Assembly: GCA_021838585.1 (NCBI GenBank)
Contig: JAKCDE010000032.1
Location: 1-11,561 of the forward strand
Direction of reading: 5' to 3'
Length of the DNA: 11,561 nt
Origin: Nitrospirota bacterium
GTDB lineage: Bacteria > Nitrospirota_A > Leptospirillia > Leptospirillales > Leptospirillaceae
The notes beneath the pieces are model-generated. The model saw nothing but the letters and a program-made list of their open reading frames with translations. It was not told the DNA's origin and made no database searches. Within the stretch, counting starts at the first letter, position 1. The number at the start of each line of letters is the position of its first letter. The translations under genes and the position numbers were made by a program. Of the stretch, positions 1 through 6,894 are shown piece by piece.

Positions 1-2
1 AG

Positions 3-770
3 CAGGAGGGACTCGACTTTACCTTCAAGACGGTCCAGAAGGCGTCGCTGGCGCACCTGACGGTCAACGGTGTCCCGGTTCAGTCGGAGTCGAACGATGT
101 GGCCGACGCCATTCCCGGCTCCGTCATCCATCTTCGCCAGACCACGGGGCCGACCCCGACAACGGCCTCGATCGTCCACAACACCAAGACGATCAAGACG
201 AATGTGGGGGCCTTCGTCAAGAGTTACAACAGTCTTCTTGATTTTCTCGACAAGGAGACCCGGGTGAATCCGGCCACCGGACAGGGAGGCCCCCTGCTGG
301 GAGCCTATTCCGTCGTGGATTTGCGCAATCGCCTGGGAACGGTTCTGACGAGGCCCCTTCCGGAAAAGGTCCAGGGAAAGTTCAGGACCCTGGCCGATGT
401 GGGGATCACCTTCCAAAGAAATGGCCATCTGTCTTTTGATTCCGGAAAGTTCGACAAGGCTCTGGCCTCGAACTACGATGATGTGGTCCATCTCATGACC
501 GGCCAGGGGGCCACTCCGGGAATTGTGGCGGGGGTCCACGACCTCCTCATGGAATTTGCCAACCCGGCCAGCGGCCCCTTGGCGGGGGAGATCTCGGACA
601 TCAACGATCAAGAGAGGACGAACGTCCGGGAGATGACCCGAAAGCAGGACGAGCTGGCCAATCTCAAGGATCAGCTTGAGGAGAAATATTCCGGGCTTCA
701 GGGGCTGCTGGGAGGATTGAACCAGAAGCAGGCTTATGTTCAGCAGCAAATCGCCCGAGGAGTGCTCTAG
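3..770 (+). CDS. fliD: Flagellar filament cap protein FliD (hook-associated protein 2), C-terminal part
   Basis: Partial gene: the reading frame is open from the first bases, so the N-terminus lies upstream and 255 residues are visible. FliD forms the cap at the tip of the growing flagellar filament and helps exported flagellin fold into place. The visible part begins near the family's 'sLTVNGVPV..ESN.vaDAIPGsvihL' stretch (about residues 17-45). It continues through the 'VGAFVKSYNSLLDFLDKET' segment and the 'LADVGITFQRNGHLSFDSG' segment, both typical of the FliD C-terminal domain. The last roughly 55 residues (about 195-250) are a heptad-rich coiled coil ending in 'QKQAYVQQQIARGVL', as expected for the leg region that contacts the hook. 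fliS follows 47 bases downstream, the usual fliD-fliS order. The gene probably belongs to a flagellar operon whose promoter is outside the window. Family assignment is confident. Confidence 0.93.
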   Translation, partial: QEGLDFTFKTVQKASLAHLTVNGVPVQSESNDVADAIPGSVIHLRQTTGPTPTTASIVHNTKTIKTNVGAFVKSYNSLLDFLDKETRVNPATGQGGPLLGAYSVVDLRNRLGTVLTRPLPEKVQGKFRTLADVGITFQRNGHLSFDSGKFDKALASNYDDVVHLMTGQGATPGIVAGVHDLLMEFANPASGPLAGEISDINDQERTNVREMTRKQDELANLKDQLEEKYSGLQGLLGGLNQKQAYVQQQIARGVL

Positions 771-789
771 GGGAGGGAGCGTCCCTCCC
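771..789 (+). repeat. Perfect inverted repeat directly after the fliD stop codon
   Basis: GGGAGGGA (771-778), loop GCG (779-781), TCCCTCCC (782-789): eight perfect GC-rich pairs starting on the base after the fliD stop. No T tract follows, so it does not look like a normal intrinsic terminator. It could limit read-through, protect the 3' end of fliD mRNA or mark a processing site before fliS. Confidence 0.6.
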
Positions 790-817
790 GACGATCCTCC
801 TATGACAAGGATGTGAG

Positions 818-1270
818 ATGAACGCTTACGCCGCCGCAACCTATCGGGAAACCCTCGAGAGAACCCTCCCTCCGGCAGATCTTCTGATCCGTCTGTATGA
901 GGGGTCGGTCCGTCTTGTGGACATGATGAAAGAGGCCATGGTAAACGGCGACATCCCGCGCCGCTCTGATGCCGTCAATCGGTTGACGGGGATCTTTTCG
1001 GAGCTGGCGTCGGCGGTCGACGGCCAGGAGCCCAAGGAGCTTTCTGACTCCCTTGTCTCTCTCTATCTCTTCCTCATCCAGGAGGTGACCTTGGCCAATG
1101 TGGCCGGCGAGGTCGAGCGTCTGGGCCCTGTCAGGGAGATTCTGGTGGATCTTCTGTCGACATGGAAGGCTGCCGCCTCCTCTTCTCGGGGAGGGTCGCT
1201 TCCCTCCTCCCCGGCCAATGCCTTTCCCGAGGGAGGGGTTCCGAAACGAACCCTGTCGGTGCGCGGATGA
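818..1270 (+). CDS. fliS: Flagellar export chaperone FliS
   Basis: 150 residues, close to the family's usual 125-150. FliS binds the C-terminal helix of flagellin in the cytoplasm, prevents early polymerisation and delivers flagellin to the export gate. The N-terminus 'MNAYAAATYRETLERTLPPADLL' followed by 'IRLYEGSVRLVDMMKEAM' matches the family pattern (NAY.., then L..LY.GA.rfi). The four-helix core runs to about residue 117, with 'SLYLFLIQEVTLANVAGEV' and 'VREILVDLLSTWK' as the last helices. Residues from about 118 to the end form a Ser/Gly/Pro-rich tail not needed for the fold. The start is supported by AAGGA at 807-811, six bases before ATG. The stop codon overlaps the next start (ATGA at 1267-1270), so the two genes are probably translationally coupled. 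The call is confident. Confidence 0.92.
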   Translation: MNAYAAATYRETLERTLPPADLLIRLYEGSVRLVDMMKEAMVNGDIPRRSDAVNRLTGIFSELASAVDGQEPKELSDSLVSLYLFLIQEVTLANVAGEVERLGPVREILVDLLSTWKAAASSSRGGSLPSSPANAFPEGGVPKRTLSVRG

Positions 1271-1764
1271 GCCTCCCCGGTGCCAGTCTTCCCGGACCTT
1301 CGGAGACTCTTTCGGTGAAGGGAGCGGGGTCGGAGACAAAAGGCCCCTCCAACACCTCTTCTGAGGGGCCTTCCAGCAGTGCGGACATTGCCAGGGCGGC
1401 AGAGGACTTCTTCTTCGAGGTGGGCTCCCTTCTGGAATTTCTCCATCCCGAGGGAGCGGAAGGAAGCGCTCCTCTCTCCCTTGCCCGGGTCGAGGAGATG
1501 GATCTTCGTCCCCTTCTCCTGGCGCAGGCCGCGGTTGACCGAATCGGGGCCTGCGCCCTGGCCACCCTTCCTCTCCCGGATCTGCTTCTTCTCTCCCACC
1601 GCCTCGACCGTCTCACCTCTGCCCTCGCCCCCTTCGCAGCCTCAGGGGGCCCTCTTGCCTCCCGAATCGCCGCCATTACCGGCCAGGGCCCTCACGGAGC
1701 CTATCGCAAGGCGGGCCGTGATTCCGGGCCGCTCTTTGAGCGCAAGATTCTTGGTCGGGGGTAA
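1267..1764 (+). CDS. Unidentified small protein coupled to fliS; possible second flagellar chaperone
   Basis: 165 residues. I do not recognise the family. The first 40 or so residues are low complexity (Ser, Gly, Pro, Glu). From about residue 40 the protein is predicted to be mostly helical and leucine/alanine-rich, with stretches such as 'FFFEVGSLLEFLHP' and 'LLLAQAAVDRIGACALATLP'. It ends in a basic tail ('AYRKAGRDSGPLFERKILGRG' region). No signal peptide or membrane segment is obvious. The ATG at 1267 was chosen because it overlaps the fliS stop as ATGA. There is no convincing Shine-Dalgarno sequence, which fits re-initiation after fliS, and the longer in-frame ATG at 1162 lies inside fliS and also lacks one. 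The position after fliS, the size and the helical make-up are like FliT- or FlgN-type export chaperones, but this is inference from context only. A perfect inverted repeat lies inside the low-complexity part (1340-1372). Confidence 0.65.
   Translation: MSLPGASLPGPSETLSVKGAGSETKGPSNTSSEGPSSSADIARAAEDFFFEVGSLLEFLHPEGAEGSAPLSLARVEEMDLRPLLLAQAAVDRIGACALATLPLPDLLLLSHRLDRLTSALAPFAASGGPLASRIAAITGQGPHGAYRKAGRDSGPLFERKILGRG
1340..1372 (+). repeat. Perfect 10-bp inverted repeat inside the gene after fliS
   Basis: AAGGCCCCTC (1340-1349) and GAGGGGCCTT (1363-1372) pair perfectly around a 13-base loop. On the opposite strand the arm runs on into TTTTG, so it resembles a bidirectional terminator stem. It lies within the low-complexity N-terminal coding part of the 1267-1764 gene. 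It could act as an attenuator when translation after fliS is poor, or be a former intergenic terminator absorbed into the gene. Confidence 0.55.
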
Positions 1765-1801
1765 TCCTCTCGACCACCCTCTCCCGACGTCAATGTTCTG
1801 A

Positions 1802-1853
1802 CGGGAAGAAATCTCCTGCCATTCTCAGAAACCGGGAAAAAATCTCCCATTCT
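1802..1853 (+). repeat. Imperfect direct repeat upstream of the glycosylation operon
   Basis: Copy one is 1802-1825 and copy two is 1833-1853, repeating with a 31-base period. Both read CGGGAA-R-AAATCTCC, then (tgc in copy one only), then CATTCT. Apart from the three inserted bases there is a single mismatch (G1808 versus A1839). The copies lie about 120-170 bases upstream of the predicted sigma-54 start, where enhancer-binding activators usually bind, so they are candidate activator sites. Confidence 0.55.
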
Positions 1854-1859
1854 TTTTTT
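1834..1859 (+). terminator. Weak intrinsic terminator candidate after the fliDS genes
   Basis: GGGA (1834-1837) can pair with TCCC (1845-1848) around a seven-base loop, and a run of seven T follows at 1853-1859. The stem is only four pairs, so termination would be inefficient. It overlaps the second copy of the direct repeat, and the hairpin may be incidental. Confidence 0.3.
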
Positions 1860-1876
1860 CTCGTCTGCTCCTTCAT

Positions 1877-1897
1877 CTGAATTTCTCTGAAATTTCT
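1877..1897 (+). repeat. Short tandem repeat, about 10-base period
   Basis: CTGAATTTCT (1877-1886) is followed directly by CTGAAATTTCT (1887-1897). The period is close to one DNA helical turn, and the region is A/T-rich compared with its surroundings. It lies between the direct repeat and the sigma-54 promoter, where DNA bending would help an activator reach the polymerase. The role is inferred. Confidence 0.35.
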
Positions 1898-1944
1898 TTG
1901 CCCACAGTGTCTTTTCTTCGTGGTTCCCCCTTGTTTCTGCAGGC

Positions 1945-1960
1945 TGGCATGGATCGTGCT
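1945..1960 (+). promoter_or_regulatory. Sigma-54 (RpoN) promoter, -24/-12 type
   Basis: TGGCATG-GATC-GTGCT matches the sigma-54 consensus TGGCAYR-N4-YTGCW in 11 of the 12 defined positions. The invariant GG (1946-1947) and GC (1958-1959) have exactly the required spacing. Transcription should start near 1970-1971, just ahead of the Shine-Dalgarno sequence at 1972-1978, giving a leader of only about 13 bases. It would drive the glycosyltransferase run from 1984. Sigma-54 control is common for flagellar operons in Gram-negative bacteria. Confidence 0.7.
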
Positions 1961-1968
1961 TTATGCAG

Positions 1969-1983
1969 GGCAAGGAGGTTGCC
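1969..1983 (+). promoter_or_regulatory. Hairpin presenting the Shine-Dalgarno sequence of the 1984 gene
   Basis: GGCAA (1969-1973), loop GGAGG (1974-1978), TTGCC (1979-1983), with the ATG directly after. The whole Shine-Dalgarno core sits in the loop. CAAGGA fits the core of the CsrA recognition pattern (GGA in a hairpin loop). A transcript starting at 1971 would lack part of the 5' arm, so only read-through RNA would form the full hairpin. The regulatory role is inferred. Confidence 0.4.
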
Positions 1984-2949
1984 ATGAACATCCTGATGAT
2001 GTACACGTCCATGCCCCATACGACCGGTGCCTACCTGGAAAAGGCTCTCAGAAAGGTCGCCACCGTCAAAACCTGCGGACCCACCATCGCCGACTGGACG
2101 ATAAGGGCCTGGGACCTGGACGCCATCGCCGACCGGATCACTCCCCACGATATCGATTTGAAGGAGGGAACGCTCGAGGAGGTCAAAAAAGGGCTGGGAG
2201 GTTTTCGGCCGGACTGGCTCCTCTTCGTGGAGAGCGGCGTCTGGTTCGAGATGCCCATCCTCTCGGACCCCTCTCTCCCCAAGGCCTGCTATCTCATCGA
2301 TACCCATCTCCAGGCGGCGGACCATCTCCAGATCGCCAGCCGCTTCGACGTCGTCTTTCTGGCCCAGAAGGCCTATGTTGACATCTTCCGCGAACGCCTG
2401 GGAAAGCCGGTCTTTTGGCTTCCTCTGGCCTGTGATCCGGAGATCCATCGCCCCCATGAAGTTCCGGAAGTCTTCGATATTGCGATCTGCACCTCTCCCG
2501 GGAAGACGGACAGGCGTTCACGGCGTCTTGCCCGGCTGGGCATCCGCTTCAATGTGGGGGTTCGTCGGCTTTTCTTCGAGGAGATGGCCCGGTTTTTGTC
2601 CTCGTCCCGCCTGCTCTTCAATTCGGCCGTCAAGGACGACCTGAACATGAGGGTTTTCGAGAGTCTGGCCATCGGCAAATGTCTGCTGACAGACTCCGTT
2701 CCGGGACTGGCCGACCTGTTTGTTCCCGATGTCGATCTGGTGGTTTACGAAGATGCGGACCTGGTCGACCGGGTCCGCTTCCTTCTTGACCACCCTGAGG
2801 TTGCCGATCGCATCGGAGCCCAAGGACGAAAGAAGGTTCTTGCGCATCACACCTACCATCACCGGGCCCGATCGATCGTCCGGATCCTTTCAGAAGGTGC
2901 TTCCTTCAAACCACAAGGAGTCGACCATGTTGCGCATTCTTACGTTTAA
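1984..2949 (+). CDS. CgeB-type glycosyltransferase
   Basis: 321 residues. A cytoplasmic GT-B glycosyltransferase of the CgeB/Glyco_trans_1_2 type, presumably moving a sugar from a nucleotide donor to a flagellar or surface glycan. The N-terminal half begins 'MNILMMYTSM' and contains 'GGFRPDWLLFVESGVWFEMP' (about residues 71-90), as in proteins of this type. The C-terminal half carries the family signature: 'FNSAVKDDLNMRVFESLAIG' from residue 212, then a Leu/Thr-Asp segment and 'YEDADLVDRVRFLLDHPEV', ending in 'RKKVLAHHTYHHRARSIV'. No signal peptide or membrane segment is seen. The start at 1984 was chosen for AAGGAGG at 1972-1978, five bases ahead. The alternative ATG at 1963 has no Shine-Dalgarno sequence and lies upstream of the predicted sigma-54 start. 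It is the first gene of the glycan run and overlaps the next gene by 23 bases. Donor and acceptor sugars cannot be read. Confidence 0.82.
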   Translation: MNILMMYTSMPHTTGAYLEKALRKVATVKTCGPTIADWTIRAWDLDAIADRITPHDIDLKEGTLEEVKKGLGGFRPDWLLFVESGVWFEMPILSDPSLPKACYLIDTHLQAADHLQIASRFDVVFLAQKAYVDIFRERLGKPVFWLPLACDPEIHRPHEVPEVFDIAICTSPGKTDRRSRRLARLGIRFNVGVRRLFFEEMARFLSSSRLLFNSAVKDDLNMRVFESLAIGKCLLTDSVPGLADLFVPDVDLVVYEDADLVDRVRFLLDHPEVADRIGAQGRKKVLAHHTYHHRARSIVRILSEGASFKPQGVDHVAHSYV

Positions 2950-5260
2950 CTGGCATGAAGGATACATCTCCCTTTTGGGCAAGCTCCCGATCACCTTCGA
3001 CATCGTCGAGAGGACAAAGGGCGGATACGAACGATGGATGACCGAGTTTCGTCCCTGTCCACGAGGATCCCGGATCGTCGACTTCAAGACGGCCATGGGC
3101 CATCTGGCCCGGGAGGAGTACGATGCCATCATTTGCCACGACATGAGCGACCTGCTGCTCACGCGCAAGTCTCCGGTTCCTCAGTTCATGGTCTTTCACA
3201 ACCGACTCGACACCATGATTGCCTTGGGGAAAAATTCCATCGATCCTCGGGAGTACCGAAAGGCCCTGTCTGAGCTGATGTCCCAGGTGAGCGACCTCAC
3301 GCCGGTCTTCATCTCCGCCTCAAAGAAAGAGTCCTGGGGATTTGCCGGTCCGGTGATCTTGCCGGGAATCGATCCGGCCGAATGGGGAGGTTATGACGGG
3401 TCGCTCGACCGGGCTCTCCGGATCGGGAACTTCATTGAGGAGCGGGACCTCATGTTGGGAGCTACCCTGTCAGGTCAGGTTCTCGACGGCATTCCCCACA
3501 CCACTCTGGGGCTGAACCCCCGGATTCCCGGAGCGCATCCCTCCCGGAATCTTGAGGATCTGAAGGAGCAGATGCGCCATCATCGCCTCCTTCTCCACAC
3601 GACGGTCGAACCCTGGGAAGACGGATACAATTTCTCCCTTCTCGAGGCCATGGCCACCGGGATGCCGATCGTGGCGCTGACGCATTCCGGCTCGCCCGTG
3701 AAGGAGGGCGTCAACGGCTTCCATGCAGAGCGTGTCGAGGATCTGAAGGATCATGTGAAGACACTTCTCGGCAATCGGGCGTTGGCCCAGGAGATGGGAG
3801 CCGCCTCCCGGGAGATCGTGGCACGGGAGTTCCCTCTTGATCGCTTCCTGGAAAGCTGGGAGCGGCTCATCAACCAGAAGGTCGCTGTCTGGAAGCCCAA
3901 GCAGGTCTATCGGAAGGAACGGGGAGAGGTCATTGACCGAATCCCCGCCGGCGCGAATCGCATCCTCGACATCGGATGCGGCGCGGGATCCATGGGACGA
4001 GGAATCCGGACGCGATGGGGGAATGTCACCCTGGTGGGGATCGAGAAGGATGCCGCCCGGGGATTTGAGGCCAAGGCGTTCTATGACCGGGTGATTGTGG
4101 CCGATGCGGCGACGTGGGAGCCGGACTTCACGGAGGAGAGCTTCGATGCCATCGTCATGGCCGATGTTCTCGAGCATGTGGAAGATCCTGTCAGTCTTCT
4201 GAGAAAGTATGTCCCCTACCTTTCTCCTCAGGGCGTTCTTGTCCTCTCGGTCCCCAACATCCGCTACCACGAGATCCTCGGAGGGCTGGCCCAGGGACGG
4301 TTCGACTATCAGGAGCAGGGAATCCTCGACCGCAGCCATCTCCGCTTCTTTACCCGCAAGACCTTGGTGGAGCTTCTCGAGCAGACCGGTCTTCAGATCG
4401 AAACTCTGGGAGCCAATGTTTCCAGCGAGTTCTCGAAGATGGCCGAGGAACTCGCCCGTCGGGGAGAGTCGCGGACCGATATTGACCTTGGAAGTATCGT
4501 TCTTCGGGATCAGTCCACGGAGGAGATCCGGGACCTTTTTGTCATGCAGTATCTGGTCACAGCCCGGCGACGGGTCTTCGGGATCATCGAGAAGGTCGAC
4601 GACATGATTGGCTCGGGGATTTCCGAGGGCGTGGAAGAGCTCCTTTTTTCGGCCCTGGCGGATCCGGGGCTGACCCGCGAGGAGCGGGGAGAGGTCGAGA
4701 TCAAACTCGGCGAAATCCTCTCTCGCAAGGGGGATCTCCCGGGAGCTCGCCACGCCTTCGAGCGGGCGATTCCCATGGTTGCCGACGAACGGGCCTATCA
4801 GGGGCGGGCGGTGGTGGCCCTTCTGATGGGCGACTTTGCCGACTCCCTCGCCGACTTCAAGCGTGCCTTCGAGAAAAATCCCCGCTCTCAAGCCGCCCTT
4901 TCCGGCTTCGGGATGGTGTGCCAGGAGCTTCGAAACTATGAAGAGGCGGTCTACTATTACGACCAGTCCTTGGGAATCGATCTCGACCAGGAAGAGGTGC
5001 TGCGGCTTTTGGTGGATGTGGCGCGCGCCATCGGGAGACCCGAGGCGGCGATTGGACGGGTTCGGGAGTTTCTGCTCCGCCATCCCTTCAAGAATGGGTT
5101 CCGGGCGCTCTATGCCACGCTTCTCGAGGAGTCCGGGCAACACGAAGAGGCCTTTCATGTGGCCCGGGAGATCCTCGCGCGGGATCCGAAGAATAGTGTG
5201 GCCCTTGGCATTGTCGAACGGACGGAGTCCGCAGTTCCTGCTCTGGCCCTCAAGGCCTAG
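2927..5260 (+). CDS. Three-part protein: GT4-like glycosyltransferase, SAM methyltransferase and TPR repeats
   Basis: 777 residues, a fusion of three modules. Residues 1 to about 325 resemble a GT4-type glycosyltransferase. The acid motif region is E231-D232-G-Y-N-F-S-L-L-E240 followed by 'AMATGMPIVAL', where Asp232 stands at the place of the usual first Glu of the E-x7-E motif. Residues about 335-560 are a class I SAM-dependent methyltransferase (Methyltransf_23-like): motif I 'ILDIGCGAG' at 346-354, an acidic residue in 'VGIEKD' near 370-375, 'DVLEHVEDP' near 413-421 and 'LSVPNIRYHE' further on. Residues about 588-758 hold about five TPR units, likely for protein contacts. The start has AAGGAG at 2915-2920, six bases ahead, and overlaps the previous gene. 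The protein probably adds a sugar and methylates it, or methylates the chain end, within the same complex. All three modules look intact. Confidence 0.85.
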   Translation: MLRILTFNWHEGYISLLGKLPITFDIVERTKGGYERWMTEFRPCPRGSRIVDFKTAMGHLAREEYDAIICHDMSDLLLTRKSPVPQFMVFHNRLDTMIALGKNSIDPREYRKALSELMSQVSDLTPVFISASKKESWGFAGPVILPGIDPAEWGGYDGSLDRALRIGNFIEERDLMLGATLSGQVLDGIPHTTLGLNPRIPGAHPSRNLEDLKEQMRHHRLLLHTTVEPWEDGYNFSLLEAMATGMPIVALTHSGSPVKEGVNGFHAERVEDLKDHVKTLLGNRALAQEMGAASREIVAREFPLDRFLESWERLINQKVAVWKPKQVYRKERGEVIDRIPAGANRILDIGCGAGSMGRGIRTRWGNVTLVGIEKDAARGFEAKAFYDRVIVADAATWEPDFTEESFDAIVMADVLEHVEDPVSLLRKYVPYLSPQGVLVLSVPNIRYHEILGGLAQGRFDYQEQGILDRSHLRFFTRKTLVELLEQTGLQIETLGANVSSEFSKMAEELARRGESRTDIDLGSIVLRDQSTEEIRDLFVMQYLVTARRRVFGIIEKVDDMIGSGISEGVEELLFSALADPGLTREERGEVEIKLGEILSRKGDLPGARHAFERAIPMVADERAYQGRAVVALLMGDFADSLADFKRAFEKNPRSQAALSGFGMVCQELRNYEEAVYYYDQSLGIDLDQEEVLRLLVDVARAIGRPEAAIGRVREFLLRHPFKNGFRALYATLLEESGQHEEAFHVAREILARDPKNSVALGIVERTESAVPALALKA

Positions 5261-5274
5261 CTTCGGAGGCGATC

Positions 5275-6894
5275 GTGGGAGCGAAGGTTCTGGTCGTTCA
5301 GGAGGCTCGTCTCGGAGACCTCATCCAGAGTGAACCCCTGATCGAGCGACTCCGAAAAAAAGGGGAGACCCCCATGCTCCTGGTTCGTCCTGGAGTCGTG
5401 GAGGGGGCGAAGGCCCTGGCGCTGGCTCCGGAGGTTGTCTCTTGGCCTGATTTTGGAAATCCGGCCGTGCCGCTTTCCCTCTTCGAGCGGATTTCGGGGG
5501 CCCGGGATTTTGTCCGGAAGATGCGCCGGGAGAGACTGTCCCGGGTCATCGTCCTCAACCACCATGGAACGGGAGCCGCTCTGGCCAAGCTTCTGGAGAT
5601 CCCTGTCTCGGGCTTTGACCACCTCTTCGATCGGGGGGATGGCACGGTCGAGCCCCTCTCCGGGTGGCCGGCCTATCTGGTGGCCTCATCGCGGGGCGTC
5701 CGGGCCCTTAATCGCATCCATCTCTCCGACATGTGGCAGGGATTTGCCGGACCCGGAACCTTTGCTCCCCGCCCCGCGTCCGCTCTTGGGAGAGCCTCCG
5801 GTCCGACGGTGGTGGTTCTGGGAGGGCGAAGCCCCTTCCGGAGGCTGGCTCCGGAAGCACTGTCCCGGCTGGTTGCCGCATTGCTCCGGATAGACGGCCA
5901 CCCTGTCATTCTTTCCGGGGGCTCCGAAGACCGGAAATTGGGGGAGGCCCTCGAAAAGGAATGCGGCTCTCGGGTGAAAAATACCGCCGGACTCACCGGC
6001 GTGTCCGAGCTTGTCTCTCTGGTTGCCGAGGCGGGAGTGGTTCTCTCGCCCGATACGGCGACGCTCCATCTGGCCGCATCGTTGGGGGTGCCCACTGTCG
6101 GGCTTTTCTTTGCCAGCGCTCTTCCCTTCGAGACCGGAGCCTATCGGGAGGGGGCTCTCTCGGTCGTGTCGGGGATGTCATGTTATCCCTGCGCCGGGGA
6201 GGGATCGTCCTGCGCGTCCCTTTCCTGCCGGAATGATCCCTCCCCTGAGATCCTGGCCCAGATTGTGGCGGGAATCCGCCGGGGCGAGGCTCCCTCCGGG
6301 ATTGCCGCCCGACTGTCGGGATTTCTGACGGGGAGCCAGCTCTTTGTCGCCCGGGAGACTCCCTCGGGGTTGTTGCAGGAGGCCATCACTCCCTTTTCCT
6401 TCTCAAAGGAACACGTCCTGGCCCTCCTCTTCCGTCGCTTTGTGATGCGTTATCTCAATCCGGAGACCCCTCTTCCCACCCTCTCCCAAGAGATGTCCCT
6501 ATCGGGCATGAGTCTTGCTAGAAATGTCTTGCAAGGGAATCGGGGGTCGGGGATCTCCGTCAAGGGGGAGGGGCCGATGAAGGATGAGGAAATCGATCCT
6601 CTCTGGTTTGTCCGTCTCGAGCGGGGAATTGAGCTCTATCTGGGTCTCCGGGAACGATCCCTTCACGCGGGAGAGCGGGAACGAATGGTGGAGAGGTTGG
6701 CGGTGGACTACCCGGCGATCTGGCCACTCCTGCACTTCCTGGAGCGAGTGGAGGGAGGTCGGGGGGATCTCCCCGGACTTCTTCGCGCCGGAGCGGCCCT
6801 TTCCTGGGAGGCCATGAGCGCCGGTCGAATTCTGGGAAGCGGATCGGAGCGGGAGCGTCCCGAAAAGGAGGAGCGTTATGTGGCAATTCGATGA
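5275..6894 (+). CDS. GT9 (heptosyltransferase-type) glycosyltransferase with C-terminal extension
   Basis: 539 residues; the usual GT9 length is about 330-360, so about 190 residues are extra. GT9 enzymes use ADP-heptose or related donors, classically in LPS core synthesis. The N-terminus 'AKVLVVQEARLGDLIQSEPL' has the glycine-aspartate turn of the family. The donor-site signature is S258-P-D260-T-A-T-L-H265-L-A-A-S-L-G followed by 'VPTVGLF'. A four-cysteine motif follows: C303-x2-C306-x6-C313-x4-C318. Residues from about 345 form the extension, with 'QLFVARETPSG' and a helical 'HVLALLFRRFVMRYL' stretch that resembles the extension of the second GT9 protein in this run. The start is GTG at 5275 with GGAGG at 5265-5269, five bases ahead and 14 bases after the previous stop. 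Context points to flagellar glycan rather than LPS core, but LPS remains possible. Confidence 0.85.
   Translation: MGAKVLVVQEARLGDLIQSEPLIERLRKKGETPMLLVRPGVVEGAKALALAPEVVSWPDFGNPAVPLSLFERISGARDFVRKMRRERLSRVIVLNHHGTGAALAKLLEIPVSGFDHLFDRGDGTVEPLSGWPAYLVASSRGVRALNRIHLSDMWQGFAGPGTFAPRPASALGRASGPTVVVLGGRSPFRRLAPEALSRLVAALLRIDGHPVILSGGSEDRKLGEALEKECGSRVKNTAGLTGVSELVSLVAEAGVVLSPDTATLHLAASLGVPTVGLFFASALPFETGAYREGALSVVSGMSCYPCAGEGSSCASLSCRNDPSPEILAQIVAGIRRGEAPSGIAARLSGFLTGSQLFVARETPSGLLQEAITPFSFSKEHVLALLFRRFVMRYLNPETPLPTLSQEMSLSGMSLARNVLQGNRGSGISVKGEGPMKDEEIDPLWFVRLERGIELYLGLRERSLHAGERERMVERLAVDYPAIWPLLHFLERVEGGRGDLPGLLRAGAALSWEAMSAGRILGSGSERERPEKEERYVAIR

Noticed and set aside
2720..2926. Upstream extension of the 2927 gene
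   Set aside because: It would overlap the conserved C-terminal end of the CgeB gene by over 200 bases and has no family match; ATG 2927 has AAGGAG at good spacing.
3470..5158. Long open frame on the - strand (562 codons)
   Set aside because: Fully antisense to the GT/methyltransferase/TPR gene, with no family motif; a shadow of codon bias.
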